From positions 1,612,001 to 1,676,000 of the forward strand of contig NZ_CP045200.1 in NCBI RefSeq assembly GCF_018636735.1: a stretch of 64,000 bases of DNA, in the 5' to 3' direction. Positions 8,713 to 18,945 of this stretch are shown here, one piece after another (position 1 is the first letter of the stretch; the number at the start of each line of letters is the position of its first letter). The notes beneath the pieces are model-generated. The model ran no database searches, was not told the origin of the DNA, and saw nothing but the letters and a program-made list of their open reading frames with translations. Source of the stretch: Erythrobacter sp. 3-20A1M. GTDB taxonomy: Bacteria; Pseudomonadota; Alphaproteobacteria; Sphingomonadales; Sphingomonadaceae. The position numbers and the translations under genes were made by a program.

Positions 8713-10254
8713 CTAATTGGCCATCACCACGAACTGCCCCATCATGCCTGCGTCCTCGTGCTCGAGGATATGGCAGTGATACATGTAGGGATTGTCGGGA
8801 TCGGTATTTTCTTCGAACCGCAACAGCAGCCTGACCTGTTCACGCGGGTTGACGATTACGGTGTCCTTGAAACCTGCCTCTTCCGCCCGCGGAGGCCGAC
8901 CGTCCCGGTCGAGCAAGCGGAACTGCACGTTATGAATATGAAAGGGATGGGCCATCATCGATGCGTTGGCGATTTCCCATATTTCCCACTGACCCACCGG
9001 TACGCGCTGATTGATGACATCCATGTCCATGGTCTGGCCGTTGATCGACATACCCCGACCCATCATGCCCATATCGAGTACGAAACGGCGGCTGCGAACG
9101 GCGAGCGAGGGGTCTGGCGCGGCTAGCGCGGCGAGGGTGGGCGGGAGCATCACTGGAGTCGACGAGCCGGAGGGGCGCATATCGAGGATGGAAAATGTGC
9201 GGCCCTGCCTCTCGCGACCGGTCCGGTTTCCCATCATTCCGCCGCCCATCATACCCCCGCCTTGCCCGCCCATCATGCCCATGGCGTTAGCAGGGCTGCT
9301 GGCAATCAGCCGGAGCGGGCGCCCTTCGGAAAGATCGACGATCACTTGTGCGCGTTCGCCTGGGGCAAGGGTAAGACTGCGAATCTCGCTTGGCGCGGCA
9401 AGCAGGCCGCCATCGCTTGCGGTGAGTTGCATCGGACGATCACCTTCGAGCGAGAAGGTGTAGAACCGCGCATTCGATCCATTGAGAAGCCGCAGGCGCA
9501 GCGGACCGGCGGCGGCCTCGAAAACGGCATTGGCCGTTCCGTTCACATAGATGCGCTCACCCATCACCCCCATCATCCGCGAGTGCATATCGAGCGGGTA
9601 AACAAGGCGGCCCGCGCCGTCGATCACGCGATCCTGCACGACGAGCGGTATGTCATCTACACCGTACCGGCTCGGCAGATCGAGGCGATCCTCTTCCTCG
9701 TCGCGCACGTAGATCGGGGCAGCAAGTCCGGCATAGACCTGTGGTCCGGCCCGGCGATGCAGATGCGAATGATACCAGTATAACGAAGCGCGCTGGCGTA
9801 TTTCGAAGGACGGGCTCCAGCGCTCACCGGGCCGTATGAGCTGGTGCGGCCCGCCATCCGCTGTGGCGGGAAGTTCGAAACCATGCCAGTGGACGGTCGC
9901 ATCTTCGGCAAGCTTGTTGTCGATGTGAAAGCGAACCTGTTCGCCGCGGCGCATTTCGAGGGTCGGGCCGAGATAGGATGCGTCGATACCGATCGTCGGT
10001 GACGCCGTGCCGGGCACGAATTCTTTCTCGCCCGGTGTCAGGGACAGGCGAAAGACACGCTCGCCCCGTTCGATCGTTCCTGCCTGTAGCCGAGGTATGG
10101 CAAGAGGATTGCTTTCGCCTCCCTGATCGAGCGACATCCTGCTTTGCGTACCGCAACCCAGCAGCGGCAGCGCGGCGAAACCCGTCGCCGCGAGGCCGGC
10201 GCTCTTGATGAAGTCGCGGCGATCCTTAAAGTCGGGCCTGTCGATACCTGGCAT
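8713..10254 (-). CDS. Multicopper oxidase, Tat/lipoprotein type with Met-rich segment
   Basis: This 513-residue oxidase has copper-binding motifs HWHGFE, YHSHLH, HPFHIH and [13 protein letters not shown]. The N-terminus, [14 protein letters not shown] followed by LLGC, looks like a Tat signal with a lipobox. A Met-rich insert ([17 protein letters not shown]) near residue 330 recalls the copper-binding segment of CueO. It probably oxidises Cu(I) to Cu(II) in the periplasm. The start at 10254 is chosen for AGGTG just upstream; an in-frame extension to 10308 lacks a site. It lies between cusF and the ATPase in one operon. Confidence 0.9.
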   Translation of the reverse strand: MPGIDRPDFKDRRDFIKSAGLAATGFAALPLLGCGTQSRMSLDQGGESNPLAIPRLQAGTIERGERVFRLSLTPGEKEFVPGTASPTIGIDASYLGPTLEMRRGEQVRFHIDNKLAEDATVHWHGFELPATADGGPHQLIRPGERWSPSFEIRQRASLYWYHSHLHRRAGPQVYAGLAAPIYVRDEEEDRLDLPSRYGVDDIPLVVQDRVIDGAGRLVYPLDMHSRMMGVMGERIYVNGTANAVFEAAAGPLRLRLLNGSNARFYTFSLEGDRPMQLTASDGGLLAAPSEIRSLTLAPGERAQVIVDLSEGRPLRLIASSPANAMGMMGGQGGGMMGGGMMGNRTGRERQGRTFSILDMRPSGSSTPVMLPPTLAALAAPDPSLAVRSRRFVLDMGMMGRGMSINGQTMDMDVINQRVPVGQWEIWEIANASMMAHPFHIHNVQFRLLDRDGRPPRAEEAGFKDTVIVNPREQVRLLLRFEENTDPDNPYMYHCHILEHEDAGMMGQFVVMAN

Positions 10255-10312
10255 ATTCACCTGTTTTTGCGTGGGAGGCACCGGCGCAACCGAGCGCCTC
10301 CCACCCACCGTC

Positions 10313-10699
10313 CTATCGCGGCGTTACCGAGGTAACGACGCTGCCTTCGGTTCCAGTACGAAATTCAAAGGCTATTCCCTCACCGACACTGACCTGTTCG
10401 AGGATTTGCGCGTCGGCTTCGAAGGTCATGGTCATCGCGGGCCATCCGATACTTTCGACCGGACCATGCTCGATGGTCACCGTGCCCGCCTCGGAATCGA
10501 TGGCTGTAACCGTTCCCTCCGCGCTGGCGCTCTGCTCGCCGCCGGTCTCCTCCGCCATCGGCATTTCGCCTGACATGGGCATGCTGTCCGAGTTCGCCAT
10601 GTCGTCTGACATCATGGTCTCTGAGCTGTCGTCTGCAGCGTCGCAGGCTGCAAGCGCCAGCGGTGCCGCGAGCAGGATCATGTAGGTTGGGGTACGCAC
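10313..10699 (-). CDS. cusF: CusF-like periplasmic copper chaperone lipoprotein
   Basis: This 128-residue protein has a short lipoprotein signal ([11 protein letters not shown]), an acidic Met-rich linker and a C-terminal CusF domain. The expected Cu(I) site is present: [17 protein letters not shown] supplies His, the capping Trp and two Met. It should deliver Cu(I) or Ag(I) to the Cus pump. The GTG start at 10699 is preceded by AAGGAG at 7 bases and overlaps the cusA end by 22 bases. An in-frame ATG at 10681 overlaps the cusA stop as ATGA and is the alternative start. Confidence 0.9.
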   Translation of the reverse strand: MRTPTYMILLAAPLALAACDAADDSSETMMSDDMANSDSMPMSGEMPMAEETGGEQSASAEGTVTAIDSEAGTVTIEHGPVESIGWPAMTMTFEADAQILEQVSVGEGIAFEFRTGTEGSVVTSVTPR

Positions 10700-13600
10700 T
10701 CTTCTTCTCCTTGAGGGTTGGCCGGTTTTTCCGGACGGGGGCGCCGCAACAACAGATAGGCGGCGGGAAGCAGGAACATGGACAGGAGCGGGGCGGTGAT
10801 CATGCCGCCAACCATCGGCGCGGCGATGCGGCTCATGACTTCCGAGCCCGCGCCGGTGCCGATCAGGATCGGAAAGAGACCCGCAAGGATGACTGCGACG
10901 GTCATCGCCTTGGGCCGCACGCGCAGGAGCGCGCCTTCCCGGATGGCCTCGTCTACTTCTTCGGCGCTCAGATCACCGCGTCGCCGCTCCAGTGCGGCTT
11001 TCAGGTAAATCAGCATCACTACGCCGAATTCGGCGGAGACGCCGGCAAGCGCGATGAAACCGACCGCAGTCGCCACCGACTGGTTGTAGCCCATCAGATA
11101 GAGCAACCAGTATCCGCCCGTCAGCGCGAAGGGCAGCGTGCCCATGATCAGCAAGGCTTCGTCCCAGCGCCGGAAAATGAGATAGAGCAGCAGGAAAATG
11201 ATCGCAAGCGTCGCGGGAACCACGACCTTCAGTCGCTCATAGGCGCGCGTCAGATATTCGAACTGGCCCGCATAGGACAGGCTGACGCCGGCAGGAAGAT
11301 CGACGCCCGCTGCGACGGCCTCCTGCAGATCGGCGACCACCGAGGTAAGATCGCGGCCCCGGACGTCGACATAGATGTAGCTGGTCAGACGACCCTGCTC
11401 GCTCTTGAGCATCGGCGGACCGTCACTGACGACGATACGGGCGACAGTGCCAAGCGTGATCTGTTGGCCGGACGGCGTCAGAACCGGCAAGGCCCTGAGT
11501 TCATCGACGCTGTCCCTGATTTCGCGTGGATAGCGCACATTGATCGGATAGCGCGCCAGCCCCTCGACGGTCCGTGCGACATTGGCGCCGCCTATTGCAC
11601 CAGAGACGATCTGCTGGATGTCGGCGATGTTGAGCCCGTATCGTGCGGCCGCCATCCGGTCGATATCGACATCGACATAGCGACCGCCCGACAGGCGCTC
11701 GGCCAGGGCGGAACTCACGCCAGGCACGGTCTTGGCGATACGCTCGACATCGAGTGCAACGCGTTCGAGTTGATCGAGATCGTCGCCTGACACCTTGACC
11801 CCGATTGGGCTCTTGATCCCGGTCGCGAGCATGTCGATCCGGTTGCGGATCGGCGGCACCCAGACATTGGCGAGGCCCGGCACCTGAACGACCCGGTCAA
11901 GTTCCTCGACCAGCAGATCGGGCGTCATTCCCTCGCGCCACTCCTCGCGGGGCTTGAAGCGGATTGTCGTTTCGAACATCGTTAGGGGAGCCGGATCGGT
12001 TGCCGTATCGGCGCGCCCCGCTTTGCCGAACACCGTTTCCACTTCAGGGACCGACTTGATCAGGCGATCGGTGCGCTGCAGCAGCGCCGACGCCTCGCCG
12101 GGGGAAAGCCCGGGCAATGCACTCGGCATGTAAAGCAAATCGCCTTCATCGAGCGGCGGGAGGAACTCGCCGCCAAGCCGGGTGAAGGGGATCGCAGTGG
12201 TCAGGAAGATCACCGCCGCGATCGCCAGGGTTGCCTTGGGGCGCCGCATGACCCAGTCGAGTCCCGGACGATAGATTTTCGTCAGCCAGCGGTTGAGAAA
12301 ATTGGAATCCTCCGAAGGGATCTTCCCACGGATCAGCCATCCCATCATCACCGGCACCAGCGTCACCGAGAGAATGGCCGCGGCTGCCATGGCATAGGTC
12401 TTGGTGAAAGCGAGCGGTGCAAACAACCGCCCTTCCTGCGCCTGCAGGGTGAAGACCGGCAGGAACGACAGTGTAATGATCAGCAGGCTGAAGAATAGCG
12501 CCGGTCCCACTTCCTTCGATGCATCGGCGATGATCCGCCAGCGTTCCTTCACCGCGAGCACCGTATCGGGATTCTCGTATTCCCATCGCTCGAGATGCTT
12601 GTGCGCGTTCTCGATCATCACGACGGCGGCATCGACCATCGCACCGACCGCGATGGCTATTCCACCCAGCGACATGATGTTGGCATTAACGCCCTGGAAG
12701 CGCATCACGATGAAGGCCGCGAGCACGCCCAAAGGCAGGGTGATGATGGCGACAAGTGCCGAACGCGCGTGCCAGAGGAACAGCGCGCATACGAGCGCCA
12801 CGACGATAAACTCTTCGATGAGCTTCGTGGTGAGGTTCTCGATCGACGCATCGATGAGCTGGGATCGGTCGTAGGTCGTGACGATCTCGACGCCTTCGGG
12901 AAGGCTTGCCTGCAACTCGTCGAGTTTGAGTTCCACGGCTTGGATCGCGCTTCGCGCATCCGCGCCCTGGCGCAGAACGATAATGCCCCCGGCAACCTCG
13001 CCTTCGCCATTGAGCTCGGCGATGCCACGGCGCAGCTCAGGGCCTACCTGGATCGTCGCTACGTCGCCAAGCGTGACCGGAATGCCGCCGCTCGCGGTGC
13101 GCAGTGGAATCTGCCGAAAATCCTCGAGGTCGCCGAGATAACCCGAGGCACGCACCATATATTCGGCTTCGCCCATCTCGACGATCGAGCCGCCCGCTTC
13201 CTGGTTGGCGGACTGGATTGCGCTCACGATCTCGGCGTGGGTCACCCCCAGCGATGCCATGCGGTAAGGCTCGAGCACGACCTGGTATTGCTTGACCATG
13301 CCGCCGACGCTGGCGACCTCGGCAATGCCGGGGATCGTCTTGAGCTCATAGCGCAGGAACCAGTCCTGCAGGCTGCGCAGTCCTGCAAGGTCGTGCCCGC
13401 CGCTGCGATCGACCAGCGCATATTCGTAGATCCACCCCACACCGGTTGCATCGGGGCCAAGCGTGCTCGTGACGCCATCGGGCAGGCGGTTCTGCACCTG
13501 GTTGAGATATTCGAGCACGCGCGAGCGCGCCCAGTAGAGGTCGGTTCCGTCCTCGAAGATGATATAGACATAGCTGTCACCGAACATCGAATAGCCACGG

Positions 13601-13845
13601 ACGGTTTTCGCCCCCGGCACCGAAAGCATGGTCGTTGCCAAGGGATAGGTGACCTGGTCCTCGACGATCCGGGGGGCCTGACCCGGATAGTTTGACCGGA
13701 CCACAACCTGCACATCGGACAGATCGGGCAACGCGTCGACCGGCGTCGTGCGCACCGCCCAGAAACCGGCCAGCGTTACCGCGACGGCGGCGAGAACGAT
13801 AAACAGGCGGTTGGCGATCGAGGCATCGATTATCCGAGCAATCAT
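10678..13845 (-). CDS. cusA: CusA/CzcA family heavy-metal RND efflux permease
   Basis: This 1055-residue inner-membrane proton antiporter has the HME-RND N-terminus ([17 protein letters not shown]) and the usual layout of twelve spans plus two large periplasmic loops, e.g. [18 protein letters not shown] and the C-terminal [16 protein letters not shown]. With cusB, cusC and two CusF domains alongside, Cu(I)/Ag(I) is the best substrate guess; CzcA-like Zn/Co/Cd export cannot be excluded. The ATG at 13845 overlaps the cusB stop (ATGA). An in-frame upstream extension lies within cusB and is rejected. Confidence 0.92.
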   Translation of the reverse strand: MIARIIDASIANRLFIVLAAVAVTLAGFWAVRTTPVDALPDLSDVQVVVRSNYPGQAPRIVEDQVTYPLATTMLSVPGAKTVRGYSMFGDSYVYIIFEDGTDLYWARSRVLEYLNQVQNRLPDGVTSTLGPDATGVGWIYEYALVDRSGGHDLAGLRSLQDWFLRYELKTIPGIAEVASVGGMVKQYQVVLEPYRMASLGVTHAEIVSAIQSANQEAGGSIVEMGEAEYMVRASGYLGDLEDFRQIPLRTASGGIPVTLGDVATIQVGPELRRGIAELNGEGEVAGGIIVLRQGADARSAIQAVELKLDELQASLPEGVEIVTTYDRSQLIDASIENLTTKLIEEFIVVALVCALFLWHARSALVAIITLPLGVLAAFIVMRFQGVNANIMSLGGIAIAVGAMVDAAVVMIENAHKHLERWEYENPDTVLAVKERWRIIADASKEVGPALFFSLLIITLSFLPVFTLQAQEGRLFAPLAFTKTYAMAAAAILSVTLVPVMMGWLIRGKIPSEDSNFLNRWLTKIYRPGLDWVMRRPKATLAIAAVIFLTTAIPFTRLGGEFLPPLDEGDLLYMPSALPGLSPGEASALLQRTDRLIKSVPEVETVFGKAGRADTATDPAPLTMFETTIRFKPREEWREGMTPDLLVEELDRVVQVPGLANVWVPPIRNRIDMLATGIKSPIGVKVSGDDLDQLERVALDVERIAKTVPGVSSALAERLSGGRYVDVDIDRMAAARYGLNIADIQQIVSGAIGGANVARTVEGLARYPINVRYPREIRDSVDELRALPVLTPSGQQITLGTVARIVVSDGPPMLKSEQGRLTSYIYVDVRGRDLTSVVADLQEAVAAGVDLPAGVSLSYAGQFEYLTRAYERLKVVVPATLAIIFLLLYLIFRRWDEALLIMGTLPFALTGGYWLLYLMGYNQSVATAVGFIALAGVSAEFGVVMLIYLKAALERRRGDLSAEEVDEAIREGALLRVRPKAMTVAVILAGLFPILIGTGAGSEVMSRIAAPMVGGMITAPLLSMFLLPAAYLLLRRPRPEKPANPQGEEECVPQPT

Positions 13846-15350
13846 TGTCCGGCCCTCGTGATAGACTCGATCCGGGGGCCGGCATCCTCCTGGGTGAAGT
13901 TGAAGCGCACCCTGTCTCCCGTCTCGAGCCCGCGCATTTGCGCCGCGCTCTTCGTGCGGAAGGTCATGGTCATCGCGGGCCAATCGAGCCGCGGGACAGG
14001 TCCGTGCCGCAGCGTGACGGAGCCATCGGCAATCTTCTCGATCGTCCCGATTGCGCTGAATGTCGCTGGTTGGTCTTCACCGTCCCGGTCCGGGCCTGCC
14101 TCATCGATCGCACGAACATCGAGCCCTGCCAGGCTTGCCTCGGAATCGAGCAGGAACTGGCCCGAGGTCACGACCTCTTCGCCTTGCGAAAGGCCGGCCA
14201 GCACTTCGGTCCTGCCTCCCGCCTCACGGCCGATCCGGACTTCGGCAGGCATGAAGCCGCCCTCGTCCTGCTTGATCATGACGATGGTGCGGCGCCCGGT
14301 CCGGATCACCGCTTCGGAAGGAACCAGCAGAGCGCGCCGGGTGTCGGGGGTCAGCGAGACCTGCGCGAACATGCCCGGCTTGAGCCGTCCGGAAGGATTG
14401 GGCAATTGTGCGCGGACGGTGATTGTCCGGCTGGCATCCTGTACGCTCGGCAAGATCGCGATGATCGGTCCGGAAAATCTCTCATCGGGAAACGCGGTCA
14501 GGGTTGCACTGACAGGTTGGCCGACCCGGATATTCGCTGCTTGTGTTTCGGGCACCGATGCCTCGAGCCAGATCGGCGAGAATCCGGTTATTTCCGCCAG
14601 GGTCTGGCCTGCCATCACGGTCATGCCGGGTCGCACGCCGAGCATGGTGATGGCCCCGCCGGTCGGCGCGGTGACCGTGATCGTCGCCTGCGCGCGGCCG
14701 GTCCGGCCCACCGATGAAATTTGCCCATTCGACATGCCGAGCAGCCGCATCCGCTCGCGCATGGCCTGTGCAAGCTGTTCATCGCCGCTGTTCAGGACGG
14801 CCAGATATTCCTGCTGCGCTCCTCCCCATTCGGGTACGAGAATATCGGCCAGCGGCGCGCCTCGGCTCACCACATCGTCTGGAGCACGCCCATAGGTTCG
14901 TTGTACAAAGCCGCCAGCCCTTGGCTGGACAATTGCAACGTCCCGCCCGTTGTAAGCGAGAACACCGGTAACGGACACGTCCGGCTCAAGTACGCCGTAT
15001 TCGGCCTCGGCGGTGCGGATGCCGAAGTTCTGGACAAGCCCCGCGTCGATCTGAACCCCGGAGGTGGCCTCCTCGCCAGCGCATTTGGGAACAAGTTCCA
15101 TATCCATGAACGGCGATTTTCCAGGCTCGTCGAAACGCTGTCCCGGCACCATCGGATCGTACCAGTAAAGCACGTCCTCACATTCGGCGCTGGATGATCC
15201 CCCGTTGCCATTTGCCTGACTTCCGCTCTCACCCAGCTGCGATAACCCGTATCCTGCGGTGACGCTGATCAGGGCGACCGTTGCCGCCATCGTCCAGGAT
15301 TTCTGGCGCGGCGACAGTTTGTCCCACGCGGCTCCCATTTTGGCTCTCAT
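13842..15350 (-). CDS. cusB: CusB-like periplasmic adaptor with fused C-terminal CusF domain
   Basis: This 502-residue adaptor has one N-terminal membrane anchor (about 21-37). A heavy-metal-binding motif follows ([20 protein letters not shown], then MDMELVPKC). The membrane-fusion-protein core with barrel and hairpin segments comes next. From about residue 430 there is a complete CusF domain with [17 protein letters not shown]. The fusion would supply copper directly to CusA. The ATG overlaps the cusC stop in ATGA, and the stop overlaps the cusA start in the same way, so the three subunits are translationally coupled. Confidence 0.92.
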   Translation of the reverse strand: MRAKMGAAWDKLSPRQKSWTMAATVALISVTAGYGLSQLGESGSQANGNGGSSSAECEDVLYWYDPMVPGQRFDEPGKSPFMDMELVPKCAGEEATSGVQIDAGLVQNFGIRTAEAEYGVLEPDVSVTGVLAYNGRDVAIVQPRAGGFVQRTYGRAPDDVVSRGAPLADILVPEWGGAQQEYLAVLNSGDEQLAQAMRERMRLLGMSNGQISSVGRTGRAQATITVTAPTGGAITMLGVRPGMTVMAGQTLAEITGFSPIWLEASVPETQAANIRVGQPVSATLTAFPDERFSGPIIAILPSVQDASRTITVRAQLPNPSGRLKPGMFAQVSLTPDTRRALLVPSEAVIRTGRRTIVMIKQDEGGFMPAEVRIGREAGGRTEVLAGLSQGEEVVTSGQFLLDSEASLAGLDVRAIDEAGPDRDGEDQPATFSAIGTIEKIADGSVTLRHGPVPRLDWPAMTMTFRTKSAAQMRGLETGDRVRFNFTQEDAGPRIESITRAGQ

Positions 15351-16582
15351 GGCTGGAACTCCGTATAGGTCAGTCGCAAGGTCGTAGCGGCTTCAACTGT
15401 CGCCTCCTCACGCTCAAGGATCTCGATTTGTAAGAGCGCCAGCGCCTTGATCGCTTCGATGACGTCGAGCAGTTCGGCGCGGTTTGCCGCGAAGCTGGCC
15501 CTTTCCAGATCAGCACGGCTTTGGGCGAGGGGTAGCAACTCCTCCGTGGCTCGCTGCCACTGCCGGTATGCGCTGCGCCAGGCGGCAAGGTCGGCCTCGA
15601 ATTGCGCTTGCAGTTCGCGCAAGCGATCAAGCTGGATTGCTTGCGCTGCGCTCGCTTCGGTTTCAGCGGCGGCAATCCTCGGATTCTGCCGCCTGCCCGC
15701 AAAAATGGGGAGCGTGATCGAGCCCATGACCGAGACGACATCGCCGAACATCGGATCGCGCCGGCCATAGCTGACATTGATGCCGAAATCGGGCCGCTTC
15801 TCCGACCGGGCGAGATCGATCCTCGCCTCGGCCTGGCGCACCTGCGCGACAGCGAGAATGATCTCAGGATTATATTCCAGGGTCGCCCGAAGTTGTTCAA
15901 CATCGACATCGGGCGCCGGAATGCTTCCAGTCGCCGTTGCGTCTTGCAAGGCAATGTATCGCGCAAGCATGGCCTGCGCCGCCTCGCGCTCAGCGTCGAT
16001 GCGCGTCCGCATATCCTCGACCTCCAGCACGGCCCGGCGAATTTCGAGGCTTTCACCTGGCCTCGCCGATCCCGCCGCAACGGCGCTTCGCGCCAGGGGC
16101 ACCAGCCTTTCGATCTGTGCAAGGGCGTCATCGGCAACGTTGAGGGCCTGTTGTGAGTAAGCGAGCGAAATCCAGGCCCTTCCCGCACCAAGACGCGCCA
16201 TATGGCGCGCATGAGCGAGCTGCGCGGTGGCGAAGTCGATATCGGCTGTGGCCATCCCGGCTCGGGCGTGTCGTTTCGCAAGATTGGGAATATCCTGCTC
16301 GACGCCGACCTGGATCTGCGTGGGAAGCTGTCGATCCAGCTGAAACGCGGCCGGGCCGCTGATTGGCAGATTCTGGATACCCGCACGCAGCCTGGGATCC
16401 GGCAGTTCGTCGGCAGCATCCGCGACCTGGCGGCGGGCATCGACTTGTAGTTCTCGCGCTCTAACCTGGGGCTGGTCGGCCACGGCGGCTCTCAAGGTTT
16501 CTTCATACCCAATCGACTGGGCGTAACTTGCGGGCGCCAAGGCCAGCAGAACCGGAAGTGCGGTCCAACGTAGTCGTTTCAT
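15347..16582 (-). CDS. cusC: CusC-like TolC family outer-membrane efflux protein
   Basis: This protein of about 411 residues has a signal peptide (MKRLRWTALPVLLALAPASYAQ) and two outer-membrane-efflux repeats rich in long helices. It is the outer-membrane channel of the Cus pump. I chose the ATG at 16582; another ATG three codons upstream (16591) is possible. Longer in-frame extensions have no ribosome site. The stop overlaps the cusB start by four bases. About 113 bases separate it from the small periplasmic protein upstream. Confidence 0.88.
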   Translation of the reverse strand: MKRLRWTALPVLLALAPASYAQSIGYEETLRAAVADQPQVRARELQVDARRQVADAADELPDPRLRAGIQNLPISGPAAFQLDRQLPTQIQVGVEQDIPNLAKRHARAGMATADIDFATAQLAHARHMARLGAGRAWISLAYSQQALNVADDALAQIERLVPLARSAVAAGSARPGESLEIRRAVLEVEDMRTRIDAEREAAQAMLARYIALQDATATGSIPAPDVDVEQLRATLEYNPEIILAVAQVRQAEARIDLARSEKRPDFGINVSYGRRDPMFGDVVSVMGSITLPIFAGRRQNPRIAAAETEASAAQAIQLDRLRELQAQFEADLAAWRSAYRQWQRATEELLPLAQSRADLERASFAANRAELLDVIEAIKALALLQIEILEREEATVEAATTLRLTYTEFQP

Positions 16583-16695
16583 GATTCTCATTCCGCTAGA
16601 GTGCGCGACCAGTACGCGTTCGGGACAATCAGCCAGCGACTTTGGTGCCAGCAGAATGTCCAGCCATAATTTGCAGAGATCCCCCTGCATCGATT

Positions 16696-17037
16696 TCAGG
16701 CCTCAGCTTGCGGAGGTGGCGGTTCCGGTCCTGCTCCAGTCTCACCCGGTGTAGAGCTGCCGAAACCGGTGAATCGCAAGCGCGCGGCTGACAGCGTGCG
16801 TACTTCCGACGCATCGTTGCCAATCGCCATCGGCGCGATACAGCCGAGCGAAACAAGGCAACCAGCGCCTACCTTATCACAAGGCGGTTTTTCACCTTCG
16901 TTTGGAACCCCAGACGTGAGCAGTTCATCGCACTGGCGCTCGACCATTATCGGCTCCTGCGGAAGCGTCGACGCATGAGCTGCCGATTGGACGAAAAGTC
17001 CAAATCCAATCAGAATGAGGCCGAATGCGCGCAGCAT
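16696..17037 (-). CDS. Small periplasmic protein with four Cys, unknown function
   Basis: This 113-residue protein has a clear signal peptide (LRAFGLILIGFGLFVQSAAHA). The mature part contains four Cys (QCDELL, PPCDKVGAGC, LGC) and ends in a Pro/Glu-rich tail. I recognise no named family. It is the first gene of the leftward cus operon, so a copper-related periplasmic role is inferred. The ATG at 17037 has GGGTG upstream; a GTG at 17046 is the alternative start. Confidence 0.65.
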   Translation of the reverse strand: MLRAFGLILIGFGLFVQSAAHASTLPQEPIMVERQCDELLTSGVPNEGEKPPCDKVGAGCLVSLGCIAPMAIGNDASEVRTLSAARLRFTGFGSSTPGETGAGPEPPPPQAEA

Positions 17038-17169
17038 TCCGATCACCCGGCACCAAGAGGGCGCGACTTGGCAGTCAGGCGCGAGTCAAACCGCCTCAGC
17101 CAAGGGAAAATCGTTGTTGTCGGGCTAGGTGTTATCATGAAGTTTGCTGGCTCTTATGAGCAAAAGGGT

Positions 17170-17197
17170 CCTGCCCCGCAGGCTAGTGCGGGGCAGG
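17170..17197 (-). terminator. Rho-independent terminator after the Met-rich protein gene
   Basis: A perfect 11-base stem (CCTGCCCCGCA with TGCGGGGCAGG) and a six-base loop are followed, reading leftward, by ACCCTTTTGC. This GC-rich hairpin plus T-run ends the transcript of the genes at 17870-17236. It also separates that unit from the cus operon. Confidence 0.75.
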
Positions 17198-17235
17198 TGG
17201 GGGGTGAAGCATTCGACAAAGATTGGCGCCCGGTT

Positions 17236-17520
17236 TTAACCTTCTTCGCCCTGCGACATCTGTTCCTGCTTTTTCTTCATCATTTCGTTGCAGTTACGCA
17301 TCATCTCCATCATTTCGGCGCGCATTTCGGGATCGTTCATCATGGCCATCATGCCCGACATCTCCATTCCGGACATATCGCCCTGCATCTCGCCGCGCTC
17401 CTGTTGCTGCGCGCCTTGCGCTCTGTCGGGCTGATGATCGACCTTCGGCTGCGCTATGGCCGCTGATGCGAGGCCAATCGTTGCAAGAGCACCAAGCGCG
17501 GTAATTTTGAAGTTGTTCAT
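17236..17520 (-). CDS. Met-rich secreted small protein, putative copper binder
   Basis: This 94-residue protein has a signal peptide (FKITALGALATIGLASAAIA). The central run is very Met-rich (GDMSGMEMSGMMAMMNDPEM, then further MM pairs and one Cys, RNCNEMM) and resembles periplasmic Cu(I)-binding sequences. AAAGGA precedes the ATG. It lies 83 bases downstream of a gene whose promoter is a CueR-type site, and a strong terminator follows it. The two genes therefore probably form one copper-induced unit. The function is inferred from composition. Confidence 0.8.
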   Translation of the reverse strand: MNNFKITALGALATIGLASAAIAQPKVDHQPDRAQGAQQQERGEMQGDMSGMEMSGMMAMMNDPEMRAEMMEMMRNCNEMMKKKQEQMSQGEEG

Positions 17521-17603
17521 GGGGTTTTCCTTTCATTTATCAAATAGCGCGCTGCACAAATCTTCAGGTCATCGTGCGAGCACACATGCGAATCGTATCG
17601 AAA

Positions 17604-17870
17604 TCACGTCCCGGTAGATGTCCCGTTCTTGCGCATGCACATTGCAAGCATGGCCAGGCAGGGCAGTACATAAAGAAACGGAAGAATTGCTGCGAAGCCG
17701 AGCCACATGGATCCGAGCGCAAGCGCAGCGAGTGCCAAAACAGCGCTGGCTGCGAGCAGCCATTTGCGCCGCTGGCTCGAAACACCCGAACAAGATACGC
17801 CCGACTTCTTATTCGAGGTACTGGCGGTCGCAGAGACCGGCACCAGGGCGCGGGACGACGGGATGTTCAT
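17604..17870 (-). CDS. Small two-span membrane protein in the CueR regulon
   Basis: This 88-residue protein has a polar N-terminal segment and two hydrophobic stretches (WLLAASAVLALAALALGSMW and GFAAILPFLYVLPCLAML). It ends in a short basic tail with CMRKNG. I recognise no named family, but proteins of this shape are common beside copper oxidases. AAGGAAAAGAA precedes the ATG. A well-formed CueR-type promoter lies 34 bases upstream. Confidence 0.72.
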   Translation of the reverse strand: MNIPSSRALVPVSATASTSNKKSGVSCSGVSSQRRKWLLAASAVLALAALALGSMWLGFAAILPFLYVLPCLAMLAMCMRKNGTSTGT

Positions 17871-17903
17871 TTCTTTTCCTTCATCGAATCAACCAATACG
17901 AAG

Positions 17904-17934
17904 AAGATAGGGCTTCCCATCATTGGAAGGTCAA
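17904..17934 (-). promoter_or_regulatory. CueR-type promoter, copy 1 (leftward)
   Basis: On the minus strand: -35 TTGACC (17934-17929), 19-base spacer containing the dyad CCTTCCAATGATGGGAAG, and -10 TATCTT (17909-17904). The long spacer and the dyad between the boxes are the hallmark of Cu(I)-responsive MerR-family promoters. Confidence 0.85.
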
Positions 17935-17974
17935 GGCATTTTGTGGAGATTTTCTCGGCTTTCAGCCAGCCACC

Positions 17975-18002
17975 TTGCATTCCCATCATTGGAAGGTTAA
18001 AG
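17975..18002 (+). promoter_or_regulatory. CueR-type operator, copy 2 (upstream of cueR)
   Basis: The core CCCATCATTGGAAGGTTAA (17982-18000) is almost identical to copy 1, 66 bases away in the same orientation. In the rightward direction TTGCAT (17975-17980) and TTAAAG (17997-18002) could serve as -35 and -10 for cueR. That would place the transcript start at or next to the ATG at 18010, so the mRNA would be leaderless. No ribosome site is visible before the ATG. Confidence 0.6.
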
Positions 18003-18009
18003 CGCCCGC

Positions 18010-18468
18010 ATGAAACATTCACACACGATTGGCGAGGCGGCTGCAGCGAGCGGGGTTTCTGCCAAGATGATCCGACATTATGAAAAGATCGGTTTGATCG
18101 AGGCGGCGGACCGGACCGATGCCGGGTACCGCCTCTACACTCCGGCAGATATTCATACGCTCCGGTTTGTGCGGCGCGCCCGCAATCTGGGCTTTTCGGT
18201 CGACGATATTTCCGAACTGCTCGATTTATGGAAAGATAGTGCCCGAGCGAGCAAGGACGTGCGCCGAGTAGCGGATGGCCATCTTTCGGCCCTGCGATCG
18301 AAGGCTGCCGAAATCCATTCGATGATAGACGCGCTCGAACATCTTTTCGAGAATTGCACGAATGACGAACGTCCCGACTGTCCCATCCTCAAGGACCTCG
18401 CGGACGATGCCAATCCGGCTCGTCCCAAGGACGTTGGTCACAAGTTTGGCTTCGAGCGCGTTTGCTAG
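18010..18468 (+). CDS. cueR: Cu(I)-responsive MerR family regulator CueR
   Basis: This 152-residue protein has a MerR winged helix (TIGEAAAASGVSAKMIRHYEKIGL), a dimerisation helix, and a metal loop with two Cys seven residues apart (CTNDERPDC). That Cys pair, together with the absence of a third upstream Cys, fits the Cu(I)/Ag(I)/Au(I) sensor CueR. Five operators of CueR type lie within 4 kb on both sides. They probably form its regulon, with autoregulation through copy 2. It converges on the DUF411 gene. Confidence 0.9.
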   Translation: MKHSHTIGEAAAASGVSAKMIRHYEKIGLIEAADRTDAGYRLYTPADIHTLRFVRRARNLGFSVDDISELLDLWKDSARASKDVRRVADGHLSALRSKAAEIHSMIDALEHLFENCTNDERPDCPILKDLADDANPARPKDVGHKFGFERVC

Positions 18469-18482
18469 GCTTCGGACGGTGC

Positions 18483-18929
18483 TCAGTATCGCGCAAAGAC
18501 GCTCGTGGCACCATCCGCTCTTACCCCCGTAATCGTCCACGTGCCTGTCTTGGCACCGCCCATGCCCGGCGAACCTGCAGGCATGCCGGGAAGCGTGATG
18601 CCTGAAATCCGCGGACGTTCCTCCAGCAGGCGGTCAACGCTGTCGGCCGGCACATGTCCATCGACGAAGTAGCCGCCGATGAGCATCGTATGGCATCCCT
18701 CGAGCCCGGCGGGCACACCCTGGCGTTCCTTGATTAGGGCGAGGTCGTGGGTCGCGACCATCTTCACCTCATATCCGCTGGCTTCGAGATAGTCGCCGTA
18801 GCTTTCACAGCAACTACACTGAGGGTTCTTGAAGATCGTGGCAAACGGTCTTGCTTCCTGTGCCGCCGCGGCCGAGGGCAGCAGCGCGAGGGCCGAAAAC
18901 GACATCAAGACCTTGGGTAACAAACGCAT
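18483..18929 (-). CDS. DUF411 periplasmic metal-binding protein
   Basis: This 148-residue protein has a signal peptide (LLPKVLMSFSALALLPSAAAA) and the DUF411 signature: FKNPQCSCCESYGDYL, then GCHTMLIGGYFVDGHVP and LPGMPAGSPGM. The family is found beside copper resistance genes and is thought to bind copper in the periplasm through the CXCC and later Cys/Met residues. AAAGGA lies upstream. It follows the oxidase gene by 16 bases in one CueR-controlled unit. A second, lipoprotein-type DUF411 gene is at 33460. Confidence 0.88.
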   Translation of the reverse strand: MRLLPKVLMSFSALALLPSAAAAQEARPFATIFKNPQCSCCESYGDYLEASGYEVKMVATHDLALIKERQGVPAGLEGCHTMLIGGYFVDGHVPADSVDRLLEERPRISGITLPGMPAGSPGMGGAKTGTWTITGVRADGATSVFARY

Positions 18930-18945
18930 CAGTTTTTCCTTTCTT

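Noticed and set aside
7377-8834. 485-codon open frame opposite the copper ATPase gene
   Set aside because: It is the antisense shadow of a GC-rich gene with clear ATPase motifs on the other strand; no ribosome site or protein family.
12595-13695. 366-codon rightward open frame inside cusA
   Set aside because: It is antisense to a well-conserved RND pump; composition is not protein-like.
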